Source of the DNA: a virus
Strand: one strand, 5' to 3'
Virus record (IMG/VR): IMGVR_UViG_3300025280_000119
Location: 1-29,126 of that record
Length of the DNA stretch: 29,126 nucleotides
Made by a program: the position numbers and the translations under genes. Of this stretch, positions 29,112 through 29,126 are shown piece after piece; the stretch's first letter is position 1; every line of letters starts with the position of its first letter. The notes beneath the pieces were generated by a model. The model was not told the DNA's origin. It saw only the letters and a program-made list of their open reading frames with translations, and ran no database searches.

Positions 29112-29126
29112 ATGAAATTATATATA
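29112..29126 (+). CDS. Start of a further gene (partial)
   Basis: ATG at 29112 follows a GGAG ribosome binding site (29103-29106) and the promoter at 29041. Only five codons (MKLYI) are inside the window, so no product can be named. Confidence 0.5.

Overview
The window is a contiguous piece of a tailed-phage (caudovirus) genome. Every supported gene lies on the + strand, the packing is dense (the longest gap is about 125 nt, with several 1-35 nt overlaps), and most of it is AT-rich. Tail and baseplate genes sit beside a T4-style replication set: gp32-like SSB, UvsX/RecA, T4-type RNase H/FEN, DnaB/gp41 helicase and a GroES/gp31-like co-chaperonin. This points to a myovirus-like phage of a bacterium. 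No integrase, repressor, tRNA or CRISPR array was seen, so a virulent lifestyle is likely but not proven. Host and habitat cannot be read from the sequence. The B12-dependent ribonucleotide reductase and the rich nucleotide-metabolism set recall phages of free-living aquatic bacteria, which is inference only.

Layout. Positions 1-4851 hold the tail module: the C-terminus of a tape-measure protein, a probable tail-tube-initiator/baseplate protein, a LysM-like gp53-type wedge protein and a 920-residue baseplate protein. Positions 4971-8520 hold an unknown protein, a compact exonuclease-less family-A DNA polymerase, a divergent tubulin/FtsZ-like protein and a small membrane protein. Positions 8645-15228 hold SSB, UvsX, a small basic protein, a secreted His/Pro-rich WxxGxW protein, a deaminase, a small unknown, RNase H, a nucleotidyltransferase and the helicase. 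Positions 15221-18427 hold the class II RNR, a co-chaperonin and an exported TlpA-like thioredoxin. Positions 18437-24192 hold two coupled unknowns, a full DnaE-type polymerase III alpha subunit and dUTPase. Positions 24255-27992 hold a GHKL ATPase, a phage-type adenine methyltransferase, a Cys4 protein, a CBS-less IMPDH/GMPR-family enzyme and a ribbon-helix-helix-like protein. From 28080 comes an acidic repeat protein, then the start of another gene.

Functionally the genes form one programme. SSB, UvsX, RNase H, helicase and DnaE (with the family-A enzyme as a second polymerase) copy and recombine DNA. The RNR, deaminase, dUTPase and IMPDH/GMPR enzyme reshape nucleotide pools. Several consensus sigma70-like promoters (TTGACA, 16-17 nt, TATAWT or close) drive sub-operons, and two of them lie inside upstream genes.

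Most interesting items: the divergent tubulin-like protein next to the family-A polymerase; a perfect hairpin wrapped around the promoter -10 and ribosome binding site of the deaminase gene, which could silence read-through transcripts; a GHKL ATPase with Asp where the catalytic Glu is expected; the flap-less IMPDH/GMPR enzyme; exactly 10-bp-phased A-tracts upstream of the SSB promoter; and a replisome that mixes T4-like parts with DnaE. All calls come from reading motifs by eye; no database search was run.
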